Assembly: GCA_964429915.1 (NCBI GenBank)
Contig: CAYSDZ010000020.1
Coordinates: forward strand, 1-53,743
Source of the DNA: Alteromonas_F sp964429915
GTDB taxonomy: Bacteria; Pseudomonadota; Gammaproteobacteria; Enterobacterales; Alteromonadaceae
Direction: 5' to 3'
DNA length: 53,743 bases
How positions within the stretch are numbered: the first letter of the stretch is position 1; every line of letters begins with the position of its first letter. The notes beneath the pieces are model-generated. The model searched no databases and was not told the DNA's origin. It saw only the letters and a program-made list of their open reading frames with translations. A program made the position numbers and the translations under genes. Below, piece by piece: positions 43,653-53,040 of this stretch.

Positions 43653-44873
43653 CTATCGCCCCTGAATTGCACTCATCATATCCCACATTGGGGTAAAAAT
43701 GCCTAGCGCCAATACCAACACCATGCCTGCGACCACGGCCACTAAGATGGGTTCTATTTTTGCTGTTAGGCTTTTTAAATCGTAATCTACTTCGCGTTCA
43801 TAAAACGACGCCACTTCGGCTAACAACTCATCTACTTGACCGGTTTCTTCGCCTACGCTTATCATTTGCAGCACCATAGGAGTAAACAGCTCGCTACTTT
43901 GAGCAACACGTGAAAAACTCTCGCCTCGCTCTATATTTTGTCGCATCAATAGAATTCGCGAGCCCATAAAAGCGTTGTTCACTGCATCTGCTACCAAAGT
44001 GAGAGCCGTTGTTAATGGCACGCCTGCTTTGATCATCATGGCAAAACTGCGAGTAAAGCGGCCTAACAATGACCGATTAAAAATACTACCAACAATGGGT
44101 AATTTCAGTTTTGTTTTATCCCACTTGTATCGGCCTTTTTCAGAACTTACATAACGATGAATGCCAAATACGACGAAGGCGATACCTACTACTAAGAGGT
44201 ACCATTGATGAATAAAAAAGTCTGACATGCCAATTAAAAAGCGGGTCATTGGTGGCAATTCAGCATCGAAGCGTTTAAACATATCGGCAAATTTGGGAAT
44301 AACAAAGATATTCATAACAACTAAAGCGATGGCAATGGCGACGACAACAAAAATAGGATATCGCGTGGCAGTAGTAATTTGCTTTCGCGTTTCCTGCTCA
44401 CGCTCAAGATACTCGGCTAACTGGTTAAAGGCTTGATCCAGCTGCCCCGTGTTTTCGCCAACATGCACAACACTCACGAATAACTGGTTAAAAATTTTTT
44501 TATGATTGTTCAGCGCTGACGACAAACTTCGGCCGCGTTCCAACTGTGAAACAATATCTTTTAACGCCAGCCTCAAACGCAACGATTGAGCTGAATCGGC
44601 CAAACCTCCAACGGCTCGTATGATGGGAATACCTGATTTGGTAAGAGAATACATTTGTCTGCAAAACAACACCAAATCGGTGAGACTGACATTGGGTGTG
44701 AACCAATTCACTGTTTCGTTTGATTGTGTTTTGTTTGTCTCTAGCTTTATCGAGATCGGTGTAATTTGCCTAGCTGTTAATTGTCGTGCAACACTTTGAG
44801 CATCATTCGCTTCGAGCGCGCCTTGGGTTAACTCGCCGTTTTTATGACGACCAGAGAATTCAAACCTCGCCAT
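43653..44873 (-). CDS. mshG: MSHA platform protein MshG (GspF/PilC family)
   Basis: MshG is the polytopic inner-membrane platform that couples the ATPase to pilin extrusion. The 406-residue protein opens with the family's MARFEFSGRHKNGELTQGAL and has two GspF domains (about 65-190 and 270-395), each with the cytoplasmic loop and transmembrane helices (YPIFVVVAIAIALVVMNIFV near 170-190; ILVAVVAGMVLVLALGIF near the end). It overlaps mshE by 14 nt. Confidence 0.94.
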   Translation of the reverse strand: MARFEFSGRHKNGELTQGALEANDAQSVARQLTARQITPISIKLETNKTQSNETVNWFTPNVSLTDLVLFCRQMYSLTKSGIPIIRAVGGLADSAQSLRLRLALKDIVSQLERGRSLSSALNNHKKIFNQLFVSVVHVGENTGQLDQAFNQLAEYLEREQETRKQITTATRYPIFVVVAIAIALVVMNIFVIPKFADMFKRFDAELPPMTRFLIGMSDFFIHQWYLLVVGIAFVVFGIHRYVSSEKGRYKWDKTKLKLPIVGSIFNRSLLGRFTRSFAMMIKAGVPLTTALTLVADAVNNAFMGSRILLMRQNIERGESFSRVAQSSELFTPMVLQMISVGEETGQVDELLAEVASFYEREVDYDLKSLTAKIEPILVAVVAGMVLVLALGIFTPMWDMMSAIQGR

Positions 44874-46602
44874 GGGCGCTCTCCTCTGAAAAGTGAGGCT
44901 TCGGCGATGATTCAGTCACCATTTCTACTAACTTAAGCACTTCTTCAACCGTCGTAATGCCCATTTTTGCATAAGACAATGCAACATGTGCTAGCGGCGT
45001 ATAATTTGGATTTTTTTCGGCTGCATCACTAAAGGCGTTGGTATCGCCACGTTTTAACGCACGCATCATTTCGTCTGTCATTTCTAGCAGTTCAAAAACA
45101 CCTAAACGGCCTCGATAGCCAGTTTGATTGCACTTTCGGCACCCTTTACCTTTTTTAAAGGATACATCGCGTACAGATTTATCTATGTGACTTAACCAGA
45201 ACAATTCCTGTTCTGTCGGTATATGCTCCGTAGTGCAGTTGTCGCAAATTTTTCTAACTAATCGTTGCGCCACAATCCCTCGAAGAGAGCTAGCCACCAA
45301 ATACCCAGGCGCCCCCATATCGAGTAAGCGAGTCGCACTGCTCACGGCATCATTGGTATGCAAAGTTGATAGCACTAAATGACCTGTTAGTGCGCCTCGT
45401 AAGCCTATTTCAACCGTTTCTTGATCGCGCATTTCTCCCACCATGATAATGTCAGGGTCTTGGCGTAATGTTGTTCGCAAAATTTGCGAAAAAGTGAGAT
45501 TAATTTTATTGTTTACCTGTACTTGATTGATACGCGGTAGCCGATACTCAACGGGGTCTTCAACGGTAATAATTTTGCGCTCAGAAGAATTGAGTTCGCT
45601 CAAAGCGCCATAGAGTGTTGTGGTCTTCCCTGAACCTGTTGGTCCTGTAACCAGAATCATACCGTGGGGACGCGTTAACAGGGTTCGAAATCGTTGCAGA
45701 AGTGCTTGCGGCATACCTGTTTGGTTCAGACTAAGTACACCAGCAGACTGATCAAGCAACCTCATCACGACGGTTTCCCCATTTTGTACTGGCATGGTTG
45801 AAAGCCTCACATCAATACGATGCCCTTTGACTCGAATTTGAGTTCTGCCGTCTTGCGGTAGGCGTTTTTCGGAAATATCTAAACCCGACATCAGCTTAAG
45901 CCGGAGTACCAGCGCGGCTGTAATATTGTTTTCTTGAATGATATTTTCTTGCAGCACTCCGTCTATTCGTTGGCGAATGCGCAGTTTCCCCTCATCAGGC
46001 TCGATATGAATATCGGACGCTTTAGCTCTCACTGCATCTTCAAAAATGGACTGAAGAAGACGCGCAACGGCAGTATCGGCTTCATTGTCGATACTGTCTG
46101 AAAGATCGTAGGTTTGCTCATCTTTATATTCATCTGCCAGCTCTTGTGCAAACGACGCAATTTCTTCGGTTTTGCGGTACAAGGTGTCGTAGGCGTTAAA
46201 AAGCTGCGTTTCGCTGACAACCGCCAATTTGATTTGCTTAGGCAGCAATTCAGTTAAACTGTCCACAGCATTCAAGTCGGCAGGATCACTCATCGCGACC
46301 AGTAAGCTGTCGCCAGTATCGTCAATCACAAGGGCTCGGTAGCGACGCGCTTGCATTTCAGGCAACAGCTTCACTGCATTGGCATTAATTTGAACATTGT
46401 CGAGGTCGATAAGCTCAACGCCTAAGTGAGACGATAAAATTTGTAACAACTGCTGTTCACTGACCAGCTCCAATGCAATAAGTGTGGCACCTAGCTTTCG
46501 GCCTGTTTGTCGCTGCTCTGCAAGGGCCGTGCTTAACTGCTCGTCAGTAATAATATTGTGTTGAACAAGCAAATCACCCAATCGTATTTTAATTTTATTC
46601 AT
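44860..46602 (-). CDS. mshE: MSHA extension ATPase MshE with c-di-GMP-binding N-terminal domain
   Basis: MshE is the GspE-type hexameric ATPase that powers pilus extension. In the 580-residue protein, residues 1-65 fit the MshEN c-di-GMP motif: a doubled pattern of RLGDLLVQHNI at 7-17 with LSTALAEQ, then KLGATLIALELVSEQQL. Walker A GPTGSGKTT is at 320-328, followed by the Asp box, Walker B VGEMRDQETVEIG, and a zinc tetracysteine (CDNC and CRKC). Thus pilus extension is likely controlled by c-di-GMP, as shown for Vibrio cholerae MshE. It starts overlapping the end of mshN by 4 nt. Confidence 0.94.
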   Translation of the reverse strand: MNKIKIRLGDLLVQHNIITDEQLSTALAEQRQTGRKLGATLIALELVSEQQLLQILSSHLGVELIDLDNVQINANAVKLLPEMQARRYRALVIDDTGDSLLVAMSDPADLNAVDSLTELLPKQIKLAVVSETQLFNAYDTLYRKTEEIASFAQELADEYKDEQTYDLSDSIDNEADTAVARLLQSIFEDAVRAKASDIHIEPDEGKLRIRQRIDGVLQENIIQENNITAALVLRLKLMSGLDISEKRLPQDGRTQIRVKGHRIDVRLSTMPVQNGETVVMRLLDQSAGVLSLNQTGMPQALLQRFRTLLTRPHGMILVTGPTGSGKTTTLYGALSELNSSERKIITVEDPVEYRLPRINQVQVNNKINLTFSQILRTTLRQDPDIIMVGEMRDQETVEIGLRGALTGHLVLSTLHTNDAVSSATRLLDMGAPGYLVASSLRGIVAQRLVRKICDNCTTEHIPTEQELFWLSHIDKSVRDVSFKKGKGCRKCNQTGYRGRLGVFELLEMTDEMMRALKRGDTNAFSDAAEKNPNYTPLAHVALSYAKMGITTVEEVLKLVEMVTESSPKPHFSEESAHGEV

Positions 46603-47681
46603 AGGCTCGGCTCTTTTTGCAATGTTGCTAACCTTGATAAGGCATAGCGCGCTATATCGCTATTGGGTTCAGCGAGAGTTTGCACCCTCTTGAATCGGGA
46701 AACAGCTTGGTCGTTAGCGCCCAAACGTTCACTGACCACAGCGCTCCCCAACCATGCTTTCAAATCGTTAGCTTGAAGGCGGAGTAGGGTGTCGTAATCT
46801 TCTAGTGCGGTTAGTAACTCATTTAATTGCCTAGCGAGTGATGCTCTGCGATGTAATAGATCTGTGTCACTGGATTGAATTTGTAAAACTTGCCAAGCCG
46901 CTTGAAGATCGCCTTGCTTGGTATACAAACGAGATAGCATTAGTCTTACCGACGTATTGTCAGGAAACTGCGAGAGTGTTTCATTCAGCAAGTCCTTAGC
47001 TTGAGCCATATCTCCATCAGCAAACAAAAGAGACGCCAATTTTTTTCTTGCTTCCAAAGCCTTAGGCTCAGCGCTGATCCATTCATCCAGAGCCAATTTA
47101 GCTGCGTGGAGATCGTTTAGAGCCAGCGCATTGGCAACCTTAGTTTGATAATTAATCGTTTGCTTACCAGCGGAAGCTTGTATCGATAGATGCGAAGGCT
47201 CAGTCTTAGATTCGGTTTCAGAATCTAAATCCGAGTTTGGTGCAGGGCCAGCTTCGACACGGGGTGCGTCTTTATATTGCGCTGCGTTGGCAAAACGTAA
47301 TTGCTGAGTAGGTATGGACGTTTGATTTGGACTAACTATTTGATTCAAGGCAGCTTTGGGTGGTGGTATTTTTTGCGAAATGGCAGGTTGTAACTGTTGC
47401 GTGCTGCCTTTTTGCTTGTCACTTGCTTGTCGTTGATCACTTGTTTGTTGTAGGTCGTTTAATTTTTGCAGTTCAGTTGGTGTTGAGTTTACGCGATGAA
47501 AAATAAAACTCTTAGCCAAGTAAGCACTTACTATAAAAATCAGTACTCCTACTAAGATAAGTATGACTTTTTGACTCAGCAACCCTCTCGGCTTTTTCGG
47601 TGCTTGATAATTTGCCTGCGAGCTTTGACTTATTGCTTGTCGCTTGTCTAAGTCATTGAGCATTTTATTTACAACACTCAT
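46599..47681 (-). CDS. mshN: MSHA biogenesis protein MshN (TPR)
   Basis: MshN is an inner-membrane protein with tetratricopeptide repeats that probably helps secretin or assembly. The 360-residue protein begins MSVVNKMLNDLDKR, as in other MshN, has one transmembrane helix (about 40-60, VILILVGVLIFIVSAYLAKS), a Gln/Ser/Pro-rich linker and TPR repeats (about 180-355). I start it at 47681, where ATGA overlaps the mshM stop; an open frame 30 codons upstream reads over mshM. Confidence 0.86.
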   Translation of the reverse strand: MSVVNKMLNDLDKRQAISQSSQANYQAPKKPRGLLSQKVILILVGVLIFIVSAYLAKSFIFHRVNSTPTELQKLNDLQQTSDQRQASDKQKGSTQQLQPAISQKIPPPKAALNQIVSPNQTSIPTQQLRFANAAQYKDAPRVEAGPAPNSDLDSETESKTEPSHLSIQASAGKQTINYQTKVANALALNDLHAAKLALDEWISAEPKALEARKKLASLLFADGDMAQAKDLLNETLSQFPDNTSVRLMLSRLYTKQGDLQAAWQVLQIQSSDTDLLHRRASLARQLNELLTALEDYDTLLRLQANDLKAWLGSAVVSERLGANDQAVSRFKRVQTLAEPNSDIARYALSRLATLQKEPSL

Positions 47682-48589
47682 AAAAGCAGTCCTAAAACAG
47701 CTGACCCCAAAAAAAACGCCCCTATTGCTATCACCCACTGCTGCTTCGTGATAAAAAACTTCGCAAACCACTTCAGCTTATGAGCGGCTTCTGTGTCGTC
47801 AGTTGCAAGTTGAATATGCGCTTTATTCACGCTTTGAACACCTTCCCCAAACGCTAGCATCAAACATTTGTGGCACAACACATTAACAATACGCGGTGTA
47901 CCTAGGCTCGCTTTCATCAAGCGACTACAGCTTGCTTTATCGAAGATATTGGGGCCTTTATAACCCGCTACTTGCAGCCTGTGCTGTACGTATTGAAAAA
48001 TTTGATCAGCATCCATTAGTCGCAATGTGTAGCTGAAGGTAATTCGCTGTCTTAGCTGACGAAGTTCAGTGCGATCAAGCTTTTCGTCTAATTCAGGCTG
48101 ACCAAACAAAACCACTTGAAGCAGTTTTCTGGATTCTGTTTCTAGATTGGTCATTAAACGCAGTGCTTCGATACTTTCTACCGGTAAGGCTTGAGCTTCA
48201 TCAATAATCAACACAGCACTTTGGTTTGCTTGATGAATGCTGACAAGCCTTTGTTGAATTTTCTGTGTAAACGATTGCTGGTCGCAGTGTTCTGAAATAT
48301 CGACGCCAAGTTCTGCGGCCACGGCACGGCGAAGTTCACTAGGGCTGAGTAAAGGGTTGGGAATATAAGCGGTAACAAAGTGATCAGGCACTTCATTCAG
48401 CAATTTTCGGCATAATAAGGTTTTACCTGTACCGACCTCACCTGTTACTTTTATGAAACCCTCACCGGTTTTAAGTGCCGTGGTTAGCACTTCAAGGGCT
48501 TCGTTGTGCGAAGGCAAGCCAAAAAAATAACTGGTGTTAGGCGTTAAAGTAAACGGGAGTTCGTTAAGACCAAAATGATACAAATACAT
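47678..48589 (-). CDS. mshM: MSHA AAA+ ATPase MshM (ExeA-like)
   Basis: MshM resembles ExeA/GspA ATPases that assist secretin insertion through peptidoglycan. The 303-residue protein starts MYLYHFGLNELPFTLTPNTS, has Walker A VTGEVGTGKTLLCRKLL (about 49-65), Walker B AVLIIDEAQALPVES and an arginine-finger region. A C-terminal membrane helix (about 285-303, QWVIAIGAFFLGSAVLGLLL) ends the protein. It lies 5 nt after mshL and overlaps mshN by 4 nt. Confidence 0.9.
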   Translation of the reverse strand: MYLYHFGLNELPFTLTPNTSYFFGLPSHNEALEVLTTALKTGEGFIKVTGEVGTGKTLLCRKLLNEVPDHFVTAYIPNPLLSPSELRRAVAAELGVDISEHCDQQSFTQKIQQRLVSIHQANQSAVLIIDEAQALPVESIEALRLMTNLETESRKLLQVVLFGQPELDEKLDRTELRQLRQRITFSYTLRLMDADQIFQYVQHRLQVAGYKGPNIFDKASCSRLMKASLGTPRIVNVLCHKCLMLAFGEGVQSVNKAHIQLATDDTEAAHKLKWFAKFFITKQQWVIAIGAFFLGSAVLGLLL

Positions 48590-48594
48590 AGACG

Positions 48595-50283
48595 CTACTC
48601 AATATAGAGCCAGTCTGCCATTTTTTCCCTTGTGTTTTGCAGCTGTTGCGACCAAGTTCCTTTTTCCACTATGGTTGGCTTCAATAAAATGATCAGCTCT
48701 TTTTTCACCTCAATTTGTGCTTTATTTTTAAATAAATTACCCACAATAGGAATATCTCCTAGCACTGGAGTTTTCGAGGTGGTGTCGGAAATTGAGCTTT
48801 GCATCAGACCGCCAATGACCACAATTTCGCCTGATAACGCTTTTACTATGGTGTCAGACTCTCTTATCGAGCTTTGTGCTAGTGGTAATATGATCTGTTC
48901 GCCGTTCAGGGTAATAAATGTTTCTTGTTCATCGGTTTCTATCACTGAGGGGTGAACATGTAGCAACACCGCACCGTCTTTGTCGATTTGCGGTGTCACA
49001 TCTAGCGCAATCCCGCTAAAGAAGGGAGTGAGTTCAATATCGGGGATCACAGTGGTAGCCGCCGCTGTGACCGTATTTTGCGATGACACATCGGTGACAA
49101 AGTATTCATCATTCCCCACTCTTATCACCGCTTTTTGATTATTTGTCGCTGTGACCCTAGGGCTGGACAATACTTGCACATTCCCTTGTGTGGACAGCAA
49201 CGACAGCACACCAGAGAAATCTTGGTTTACAAATGATAAGCTGCTGACTCCTCCCAACAACGCGGTCACTTCGTTACCGATAACGGGTGCAGAGTTGGCA
49301 AAACGAAAGTTGGTGCTGCCTGAGTTGTTTAACACTTCTGTCCAATTGATACCTTGTTGGTATTCATCGCTCAACGTCACTTCTAAAATACGTGCTTCCA
49401 AAATTACTTGACGTTGTAAATTAGTTTCTGACGCACTTAAAAACTGCTCCACCGTTCTCAACTCACTCGGCATAGCTCGTACCGTAACTAAACCAGCTTG
49501 GGGTGAAACCAAGACCACTCGGCCCGCTTCTGTGCCAATCATGCTTTCCAAGTTTTCCTGAAGATTTTGCCAAAAATTGGTTTCTGAGCGTGTAGAAATT
49601 GCAACGCCGTTATTAGCTATACCCAAGTTGCCGCCCAGATTATTACCTGCGTTGTTACCAATATTATTGCCACCAGCAGAATTGCCTGAAAAGTTATTTA
49701 AAGGGCCATTACCGTTGTTATTGTTATTACCGTCAGCTTGAGAAACGCCGCCTGAAATAATACTGGTTTGCGTATTGCCATCGCGCTGCATCAGTAAATA
49801 GTTCACGGTAAAGGTTTGCGTTTGCATAATAGCCGGACGAATACGAAATACGGAATTTTTTTGCTCTACGTGCAAATTGTACAAGTCGCCCACTATGCTA
49901 ATAATGTCAGGCAGTGGAACCTGCTTTAGCGTAAGGCTGATACTACCTGAAATATCAGGGTGCAATGCGATGCTATAGGGCGTGTCTGCCACAAGCCCTT
50001 GAAAAAACGTTCTTATTTCTACATTTTGAGCATCGATGTCATATTTTTGCTCGCCAAACAAGGAGGAGGGGGCGTCAGTCTCATACTGATTTAAGTAGTC
50101 GTCTATGGATTCGGGCAGTGCGTTATCCGTTGGTTTGGCTGTCAACTTGGCCTCTATTTCGGCCTGCTCTTGAATTTGCTCATCCAACGCTTTTGTATAC
50201 TGCTCTGGCCTAACCGTGGTTTTGCAGCTTATCAAGCTGCAAAACGCTACGATTAAAAAAGGCAGGGCATCGATATTTTTCAT
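48595..50283 (-). CDS. mshL: MSHA secretin lipoprotein MshL
   Basis: MshL forms the outer-membrane pore for the MSHA pilus. The 562-residue protein has a lipoprotein signal peptide with Cys20 (SLISC). An STN-like domain lies at about 80-150. A 43-residue Asn/Gly-rich low-complexity insert follows at about 184-226. The secretin core (about 290-555) carries VLSSPRVTATNNQKAVIRVG and VIGGLMQSSISD, then KTPVLGDIPIVGNLFKNK. It starts 4 nt after mshK. Confidence 0.93.
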   Translation of the reverse strand: MKNIDALPFLIVAFCSLISCKTTVRPEQYTKALDEQIQEQAEIEAKLTAKPTDNALPESIDDYLNQYETDAPSSLFGEQKYDIDAQNVEIRTFFQGLVADTPYSIALHPDISGSISLTLKQVPLPDIISIVGDLYNLHVEQKNSVFRIRPAIMQTQTFTVNYLLMQRDGNTQTSIISGGVSQADGNNNNNGNGPLNNFSGNSAGGNNIGNNAGNNLGGNLGIANNGVAISTRSETNFWQNLQENLESMIGTEAGRVVLVSPQAGLVTVRAMPSELRTVEQFLSASETNLQRQVILEARILEVTLSDEYQQGINWTEVLNNSGSTNFRFANSAPVIGNEVTALLGGVSSLSFVNQDFSGVLSLLSTQGNVQVLSSPRVTATNNQKAVIRVGNDEYFVTDVSSQNTVTAAATTVIPDIELTPFFSGIALDVTPQIDKDGAVLLHVHPSVIETDEQETFITLNGEQIILPLAQSSIRESDTIVKALSGEIVVIGGLMQSSISDTTSKTPVLGDIPIVGNLFKNKAQIEVKKELIILLKPTIVEKGTWSQQLQNTREKMADWLYIE

Positions 50284-50287
50284 ATTG

Positions 50288-50638
50288 TTATTTATCCGTT
50301 CCGGACTGGGTTACAAAGCTTGTATCGGTAAGAGTAAGTTCGTCCTGAACCCATTCACCATTGTGTAGAAATTTAATTTTCACTTTTTTTTGACCGATAT
50401 GCGTGACCGTCAGTCCTTCTTTGTGTTGTGCTTCTAAAAAAACTTTCCCATCAATGACCGCTTTTCGCCCCGAATCTGTCACTATAATTGCGCTCAGTGT
50501 GTGCTGTCGTATTTGAGTAAGCGCTTGCTCTTTTGTCATATTTTGACTGGGTTTCGTTGGGTCTGCATAAATCACAGATACCCGTAATATAGGTACCAGT
50601 AAAAGTACTGTCATCATGAGAATGGAAAACTTAAACAC
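50288..50638 (-). CDS. mshK: MSHA biogenesis protein MshK
   Basis: MshK is a small periplasmic protein analogous to PilP that probably links the inner-membrane complex to the secretin. The 116-residue protein has a signal peptide (about 1-25, MFKFSILMMTVLLLVPILRV), an ADPTKP-type N-terminus typical of MshK, and a beta-rich SH3-like core (IIVTDSGRKAVIDGKVFLEA). It overlaps mshJ by 8 nt. Confidence 0.85.
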   Translation of the reverse strand: MFKFSILMMTVLLLVPILRVSVIYADPTKPSQNMTKEQALTQIRQHTLSAIIVTDSGRKAVIDGKVFLEAQHKEGLTVTHIGQKKVKIKFLHNGEWVQDELTLTDTSFVTQSGTDK

Positions 50639-51290
50639 GAATGAACACCTTTTCGGTACTTAACGTATAGAACTCAATGATTAGCTCGGAGTCGGGGTGC
50701 TCTTGCACCGTAAACGTCATCACACTCCAATAAACCTGCCACTCGGTTTGCTCTAGCGCGTTTAGAAAGTGTAGGCTATTTTCAAAATTTCCTTTAAAGA
50801 CCAGTCTTATCGTATGTTGGTAAAGCTTGGCGTTTTTATTGTCACTATTATTGTTCGTTGATGAAGTAAAAAGCGGCTCAGGCGGCAATGCGTTAACCTG
50901 TTGTAATTCCAGTGCTTTAGACAAACCCAACACACTGGCCATTAGCTTGGGCATCTGAGACGGTGGTACTAGCTTGTTGATTTCATTTGAAAATTGGTTT
51001 TCTACTTGTTCGGTGCGCTTTTTAAGCTGAACAAGTTGCGCTTTAACATCAGCATCAGGATCTTGTGCCAATACCAAAGCATAGGTTTGTTGTTGTTGAT
51101 TGAGTGAATTGAGTTTACGCTCCAAGGACGTCGATTCCACTTGCAAGTCTTGGTTTTCCCTCCAAAACGGTTCAATACCATACGTGAAACCCATTAATAC
51201 AATAACAACAATGCCAGCGGCTAAAGCCATGACTTTTTCGCGCTGAATAAGGGCGTCAAATTTGCTCTCGTAGAGTTGCCAAGAAAGCAT
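50631..51290 (-). CDS. mshJ: MSHA biogenesis protein MshJ (PilO-like)
   Basis: MshJ is a bitopic inner-membrane alignment protein similar to PilO/GspM. The 219-residue protein has one transmembrane helix (about 19-38, VMALAAGIVVIVLMGFTYGI), a coiled coil (about 45-105, LERKLNSLNQQQQTYALVLA) and a ferredoxin-like C-terminal domain. It starts 2 nt after the PilN-like gene. Confidence 0.86.
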   Translation of the reverse strand: MLSWQLYESKFDALIQREKVMALAAGIVVIVLMGFTYGIEPFWRENQDLQVESTSLERKLNSLNQQQQTYALVLAQDPDADVKAQLVQLKKRTEQVENQFSNEINKLVPPSQMPKLMASVLGLSKALELQQVNALPPEPLFTSSTNNNSDNKNAKLYQHTIRLVFKGNFENSLHFLNALEQTEWQVYWSVMTFTVQEHPDSELIIEFYTLSTEKVFIRV

Positions 51291-51292
51291 GC

Positions 51293-51889
51293 CTAATCGA
51301 CCTCCTTATCGGGAGCGGCGGTGCTGATCGAAAAAAACAAGCCTTTTTCCTCTTTTTGAACGGCAAGTTGTTGAAAATCCACACCTGAAAAAGACCTTTT
51401 CGTACTCAGTTGACTGATCCAAAGGGGCATTGCATCGGGCTTCGTGCCGTATCCTTCTAACAGGATTTGTCTGTTGTCAAAAGCAATTTTAGTTAACCAA
51501 ACGTGATTAGTGTCTGCACTGTCTAAATCTTTCAACACCTCAGAAAAGCGATTGGTTTTTATCTCTTCCCGTTTAGCTAGCTCTTTCAACACGCTTTCTC
51601 GCTGCGCTAAGCGACTTTTATCCCGCGCTAGCTGTAACATTAACTGCGGATCAGGCTTGCGAGTAGTAATGAGCTGCTGACTATTGTTCACTGTTGCCTG
51701 TAATGTTGTAACCTGTTTGCGTAGGTCATTGTTTTTTGCCGTTAACTTAGCGCTATTCAAAGCCATCAATGATGAAGCTAAAACACAGCCTAAAATAAGG
51801 GCCACAAACGTAAGCGCCAGTGAGTTTAAAGAAATAAGACTGACTTTGGGTTCAAATTGGCTTGAATAGAAATTAAGTCGAGACTTCAT
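51293..51889 (-). CDS. PilN-like MSHA biogenesis protein
   Basis: This 198-residue protein is PilN-like: one transmembrane helix (about 22-46, LNSLALTFVALILGCVLASS), a coiled coil (about 50-115) and a small alpha-beta domain at the end. Its MKSRLNFYSSQFEP opening resembles the conserved N-terminal binding peptide through which PilN contacts PilM. In other MSHA loci it is called MshI2 or is joined with MshI; naming varies, so I give no symbol. It overlaps mshI by 1 nt. Confidence 0.82.
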   Translation of the reverse strand: MKSRLNFYSSQFEPKVSLISLNSLALTFVALILGCVLASSLMALNSAKLTAKNNDLRKQVTTLQATVNNSQQLITTRKPDPQLMLQLARDKSRLAQRESVLKELAKREEIKTNRFSEVLKDLDSADTNHVWLTKIAFDNRQILLEGYGTKPDAMPLWISQLSTKRSFSGVDFQQLAVQKEEKGLFFSISTAAPDKEVD

Positions 51890-52830
51890 TACACCATCGC
51901 TTCGTGATAATTCGCTTGAAGCGCCGCACCCAAGGCGGAATAGCTTAATCGATAAGGGTTAATGTTCTCAGCCACCTGAACATTAACATCCATCACTTTC
52001 ACTTGTGCGGGTATCGCTTGTTCGATTAAGGCTTTTACTGCGGCTAAGTGCTGAGTGTCGAGCTTAAACTGAATATGCCGGATTGGAGCTTGTCTCAGCT
52101 GGCTTTCAAAGTAGTCCATAGAGCGCTGTATTTGTACACATAACGAATCAATGATGCCCATATTCAGCTCATCAATAGAAAAACTGTTTAGGTTTTCAAA
52201 GCCTTTTAAGCGTCGTGAAAAATATAAACTGTCGTCCTTCACAATATTCAGGCACACTTCGTCACCTTCATCCTGAATTAAACTCAGTACTGCTTCGCTC
52301 TCGCCGCAAAGTAAATTGCACGTTACCATTTCTTCAACAGAAATATTTTTCAAAATCAACCCTGCATCTAACACCGCTTCGACGACCGACTCAATGGCAT
52401 TATTACTTAATGCAACCACATTGACTTTCGCACTTCCCGCTACCGCAACGGGTAAATCAAAATAATCAATGGCACGTGCATCTTCGCTGCCAATGAGTTC
52501 ATTCACAGACCACTTGAGGGCATTAACGACTTCATCTTTTTCAACAGCTGGTTTGTCCATTTGATATTGCTGATAGTGACTAATAGAAAAAGCGACATAG
52601 GTATGAGTTAATTTAAGATGTTCGTCCTCAACCCACGTTTTTAACGATTTCGGCCAATTATTGATACTGACGACTTTTTCCGCCTTTAGCTCAATACGCC
52701 CAGACGAATGTTTGTATAGTACGTTAAAGAAAGCAGCGTCTTCGCCAATCGCAATGCCAATCGACAGATACGGAGAAGGTTTTCCAAATTTTTGTCTTAG
52801 GTAAGCCCGTAGACCTAGTCGCATAGCCAT
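51889..52830 (-). CDS. mshI: MSHA biogenesis protein MshI (PilM-like)
   Basis: MshI is the cytoplasmic actin-like PilM analogue that binds the PilN tail and couples the ATPase to the inner-membrane complex. The 313-residue protein has a PilM/FtsA-type layout, with IGIAIGEDAAFFNVLYK near residues 24-40, NVVALSNNAIESVVEAVLDA near 150 and the closing YRLSYSALGAALQANYHEA. It is the first gene of the msh operon here. The usual upstream neighbour csrD/mshH is not present. Confidence 0.85.
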   Translation of the reverse strand: MAMRLGLRAYLRQKFGKPSPYLSIGIAIGEDAAFFNVLYKHSSGRIELKAEKVVSINNWPKSLKTWVEDEHLKLTHTYVAFSISHYQQYQMDKPAVEKDEVVNALKWSVNELIGSEDARAIDYFDLPVAVAGSAKVNVVALSNNAIESVVEAVLDAGLILKNISVEEMVTCNLLCGESEAVLSLIQDEGDEVCLNIVKDDSLYFSRRLKGFENLNSFSIDELNMGIIDSLCVQIQRSMDYFESQLRQAPIRHIQFKLDTQHLAAVKALIEQAIPAQVKVMDVNVQVAENINPYRLSYSALGAALQANYHEAMV

Positions 52831-53040
52831 GTTTCATCTCGTGTTTATCGTTTAATTACAGCAGAGTTCGGTGAAAACCGCCAGTGCATATGGGTATAGA
52901 TGAACGCGGTTGGTTATGTAGATTGATTACAGGGGACAAACTGGACTAACAAACAGGTTACAAGCGCAGGCTTATTTAACAAACTTATACGTCCTTAGCC
53001 GGACGGGTGAGGACATTTAACATACATTGAGTTAATTTTT
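52831..53040. promoter_or_regulatory. Divergent intergenic region with likely msh operon promoter
   Basis: The 210 nt between mshI (minus) and the CPBP gene (plus) must hold promoters for both. TAACAAAC occurs twice (about 52949 and 52977). A hairpin CGTCC-TTAGCC-GGACG lies at 52990-53005, and an alternative pairing GTCCT (52991-52995) with AGGAC (53010-53014) overlaps it. No clear promoter consensus could be fixed by eye. Confidence 0.4.

Noticed and set aside
52949..53010. TAACAAAC repeats and CCTTAGCCGG string resembling integron boundary motifs
   Set aside because: No paired inverted arms or GTTRRRY core at the right spacing. Probably coincidence in an AT-rich leader.
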